Origin: Lachnospiraceae bacterium UBA2864
GTDB taxonomy: Bacteria; Bacillota; Clostridia; Lachnospirales; Lachnospiraceae
Direction of reading: 5' to 3'
DNA: 16,052 nt
NCBI GenBank assembly: GCA_002350525.1
Contig: DEFA01000006.1
Span: 12,738 to 28,789, forward strand
Of the stretch, positions 14,811 through 16,052 are shown one piece after another (position 1 is the stretch's first letter; each line of letters opens with the position of its first letter). A model generated the notes under the pieces. The model ran no database searches, was not told the origin of the DNA, and was given only the letters and a program-made list of their open reading frames with translations. A program made the translations under genes and the position numbers.

Positions 14811-14918
14811 ATGCGTAGATTCGTAACCGAAACTACATACACTACATCAAAGACCACTCATACATATGGGAATGGTCCTCTTTTTGTACGTAAGTATTCG
14901 GGAATCGCAGAAGAATAG
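14811..14918 (+). CDS. Threonine-rich 35-residue small ORF, candidate leader peptide
   Basis: The ORF has AGGAG (14797-14801) 9 nt before its ATG and encodes MRRFVTETTYTTSKTTHTYG followed by 15 further residues. Eight threonines fall between residues 6 and 18, using ACC, ACT and ACA codons. This density recalls amino-acid operon leader peptides such as ThrL, but no threonine gene follows. The next gene is a SAM methyltransferase, separated by an intrinsic terminator that can compete with a pairing partner over this ORF's stop codon. The peptide could be a regulatory leader, a small functional peptide, or a chance frame in a small RNA. The last is a real possibility because a terminator-like hairpin lies inside it. 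Confidence 0.5.
   Translation: MRRFVTETTYTTSKTTHTYGNGPLFVRKYSGIAEE
14852..14885 (+). terminator. Terminator-like hairpin inside the small ORF
   Basis: GACCACTCAT (14852-14861) pairs with ATGGG (14866-14870) and TGGTC (14873-14877), with a two-base AA bulge and a 4-nt loop. CTCTTTTT follows (14878-14885). A transcript from the promoter at 14750 could end here as an RNA of roughly 100 nt. Translation through the ORF would hide the stem and favour read-through. Confidence 0.4.
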
Positions 14919-14958
14919 AATGGTATAATATCTTTTCAGTGTTAACTTTGCCATCTAT
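14915..14958 (+). promoter_or_regulatory. Candidate antiterminator pairing over the small ORF stop codon
   Basis: ATAGAATGG (14915-14923) can pair with CCATCTAT (14951-14958) over eight bases with one bulged A (14919), extendable by a T-G and an A-T pair. It repeats the sequence of the terminator 3' arm (ATAGATGG, 14968-14975), so the two compete for the same 5' arm. The first bases include the small ORF stop codon TAG, which a terminating ribosome would cover. Confidence 0.45.
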
Positions 14959-14981
14959 CCATCCCGGATAGATGGCTTTTT
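14950..14981 (+). terminator. Strong intrinsic terminator upstream of the methyltransferase
   Basis: GCCATCTATCC (14950-14960) and GGATAGATGGC (14966-14976) form a perfect 11-bp stem with loop ATCCC, followed at once by TTTTTCATTTT. It would stop transcripts coming from the small ORF. The methyltransferase begins 112 bp further on, and I see no convincing separate promoter for it. Confidence 0.9.
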
Positions 14982-14995
14982 CATTTTACGGGATC

Positions 14996-15035
14996 AGTGC
15001 CTGGCACTTCCTGAGAATCAGGAAGGCGCCCCAGG
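14996..15035. repeat. REP/MITE-like nested palindrome
   Basis: AGTGCC-T-GGCACT (14996-15008) is a perfect 6-bp inverted repeat. It runs into TTCCTGA-GAA-TCAGGAA (15008-15024), a perfect 7-bp hairpin, and the outer CCTGG (15000-15004) matches CCAGG (15031-15035). No T run follows. It sits between the terminator and the methyltransferase. The compact nested symmetry is what dispersed REP-like elements look like, but copy number cannot be judged from one window. The remaining gap up to 15092 holds nothing else that I can identify apart from the GGGAGGA site. Confidence 0.4.
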
Positions 15036-15092
15036 ATAATGAAGCATTAAGATTTGATAGCATGTATTGAGTAATAATGGGAGGATTACGAT

Positions 15093-15920
15093 ATGGATCT
15101 ACACGATTTTAAGGATGTTGCGGAAAATTACGACAGATACCTGGAAGTGATGTATGCAGATGATCAAGATAGTCACGAGAATTTTCGGGAGTTTTATCTG
15201 GAACTTGCCCAAAAGTACGGTGATGGTGGAGTGGTTGATATAGCATGCGGAACAGGTGCGGTACTTCTCTATCTTGCTGAAAGAGGAATAGAGGTTGACG
15301 GTACAGACATTTCTGAGGAAATGTGCAAGGTCTCGGCGGCAAAGGCAGAAGCGATGAATCTGAAACTGAATATCTATCCGGCAAATATGACAACATTTAA
15401 CTCTGGAAGAAAATACTCCCTTGCCATTATTGCGAGAAGCGGCTTTATGCATCTGCCAGATCAGAAGCTTCAGATAGATGCGCTTAAGAATATAAGAGAG
15501 CAGCTCCTGCCGGGTGGAATCCTCACATTTAATACATTTGATCCGTGGCCTGCTATGCAGGCTGAACAGATGGCAACAGGGCCTGACGACTATTCTTTCA
15601 GACTCGAGTACATTAACAGCGACGGAAACAGAGAGAAGATTTATAATGCAATATCTTATAATCCGTATACACAGCAGATGTTCGGCAACTGGAAGTTTGA
15701 AACATATGATGAAGAGGGAAATGTAATCGACGAGAGGATCAGGCCGCTTCTTATGAGAGAGACATATCGTTCGGAAGTCTTCCTGCTTGCAGAACTCTGT
15801 GGCTTTGAAGTACTAGATATATATCGCGGATATAATGGAGATAAGGAAGACTTAAGTGATCCGGATTCCGCGGCAAAATATAAGAGCAATCTGATATGGA
15901 TACTGAGAAAGAAGGACTAA
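15093..15920 (+). CDS. Class I SAM-dependent methyltransferase
   Basis: The 275-residue soluble protein has a Rossmann-type methyltransferase fold. VVDIACGTG (47-55) is motif I for SAM binding, and the acidic residue ending motif II is in EVDGTDIS. SGFMHLPDQKLQIDALKNIREQLLPGGILTFNTF covers motifs III to post-I and the conserved LxPGG turn. A C-terminal beta-rich part (about 165-260), ending in a DIYRGY...NLIWILRK segment, is common in small-molecule methyltransferases of the Methyltransf_25/11 type. A strong GGGAGGA (15079-15085) lies 7 nt before the ATG. The substrate cannot be told. The gene lies beyond a terminator and a candidate attenuator, so expression may depend on read-through. Confidence 0.85.
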   Translation: MDLHDFKDVAENYDRYLEVMYADDQDSHENFREFYLELAQKYGDGGVVDIACGTGAVLLYLAERGIEVDGTDISEEMCKVSAAKAEAMNLKLNIYPANMTTFNSGRKYSLAIIARSGFMHLPDQKLQIDALKNIREQLLPGGILTFNTFDPWPAMQAEQMATGPDDYSFRLEYINSDGNREKIYNAISYNPYTQQMFGNWKFETYDEEGNVIDERIRPLLMRETYRSEVFLLAELCGFEVLDIYRGYNGDKEDLSDPDSAAKYKSNLIWILRKKD

Positions 15921-16012
15921 ACACTGTCGTTGAAGAGGAACGAATATTAGAAAGTTATTGAACTCATAATGGAAAGGGCGGTGAGCTGATATGAATCTTA
16001 GATTGATAAATA

Positions 16013-16052
16013 GCCGCCGCACACTTGTGACTTTAGTCGTGAGTTAGGCGGC
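16013..16052. repeat. Long hairpin at the right edge, possible IS200/IS605-type end
   Basis: GCCGCC (16013-16018) pairs with GGCGGC (16047-16052), and the inner ACTTGTGACT (16023-16032) faces AGTCGTGAGT (16035-16044) with three G-U pairs. The inner tip CTTTAGTCGTG resembles hairpins at ends of IS200/IS605-family elements, from memory. The 132 bp from 15921 to the edge hold no supported gene; a short frame from ATG 15991 ends at 16046 and is probably not coding. The element, if real, may continue past the window. Confidence 0.35.

Noticed and set aside
14921..14929. TGGTATAAT as an extended -10 promoter for the methyltransferase
   Set aside because: It matches the extended -10 consensus, but a transcript from it would run straight into the strong terminator at 14950-14981 and no good -35 is present. 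It overlaps the candidate antiterminator, and I kept that reading, though a minor promoter is not excluded.
15991..16046. Short frame starting at ATG 15991 as a gene
   Set aside because: It has only 18 codons, half of it falls inside a strong hairpin, and it shows no known features.

Overview
The window reads as a chromosomal segment of a low-to-mid GC, Gram-positive anaerobe of the Clostridia. A Lachnospiraceae relative such as Butyrivibrio or Pseudobutyrivibrio is my best guess. This rests on the protein families, strong purine-rich Shine-Dalgarno sites and codon use, not on a marker gene. All genes I can support lie on the plus strand. No tRNA, rRNA, CRISPR array or intact transposase was found.

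Region 1 (1-2225) is housekeeping: folE and queC, both connected to 7-deazaguanine (queuosine) synthesis from GTP, followed by a diacylglycerol-kinase-family lipid kinase. Region 2 (2272-8407) starts at a near-consensus promoter (TTTACA-17-TATAAT). It encodes a small surface-polysaccharide cassette: a WbaP/WcaJ-like polyprenyl-phosphate sugar-phosphate transferase, three family-2 glycosyltransferases, and RmlD for dTDP-rhamnose. purB (adenylosuccinate lyase) follows closely. The other Rml enzymes, a flippase and a polymerase are not here.

Region 3 (8408-12703) is accessory. A MepA-type MATE exporter with a structured upstream gap is followed by an RNase toxin/immunity pair. The RNase is a lipoprotein with a Thr/Glu-rich stalk and a C-terminal barnase domain that keeps all the key catalytic residues. 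Next comes a barstar homologue with an unusual acidic N-terminal extension, then an apparent fusion of a DUF2809-like membrane domain to an HEYGH metallopeptidase-like domain of the kind seen at the ends of Rhs-type proteins. A YlmH-like S4 RNA-binding protein closes the run.

Region 4 (12704-14713) has its own promoter with a 21-bp palindrome at the predicted transcription start. It encodes three cell-envelope proteins: a lipoprotein made of YD/Rhs-like repeats, a small DUF5412-like putative lipoprotein, and a small single-pass protein.

Region 5 (14714-15920) looks like a candidate attenuator. A promoter is followed by a 35-codon threonine-rich small ORF. A segment over its stop codon can pair with the 5' arm of a strong intrinsic terminator just downstream, and a class I SAM methyltransferase gene comes after that. 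Two further palindromic structures, at 14996-15035 and at the right edge of the window, may be REP/MITE-like or IS200/IS605-type ends.
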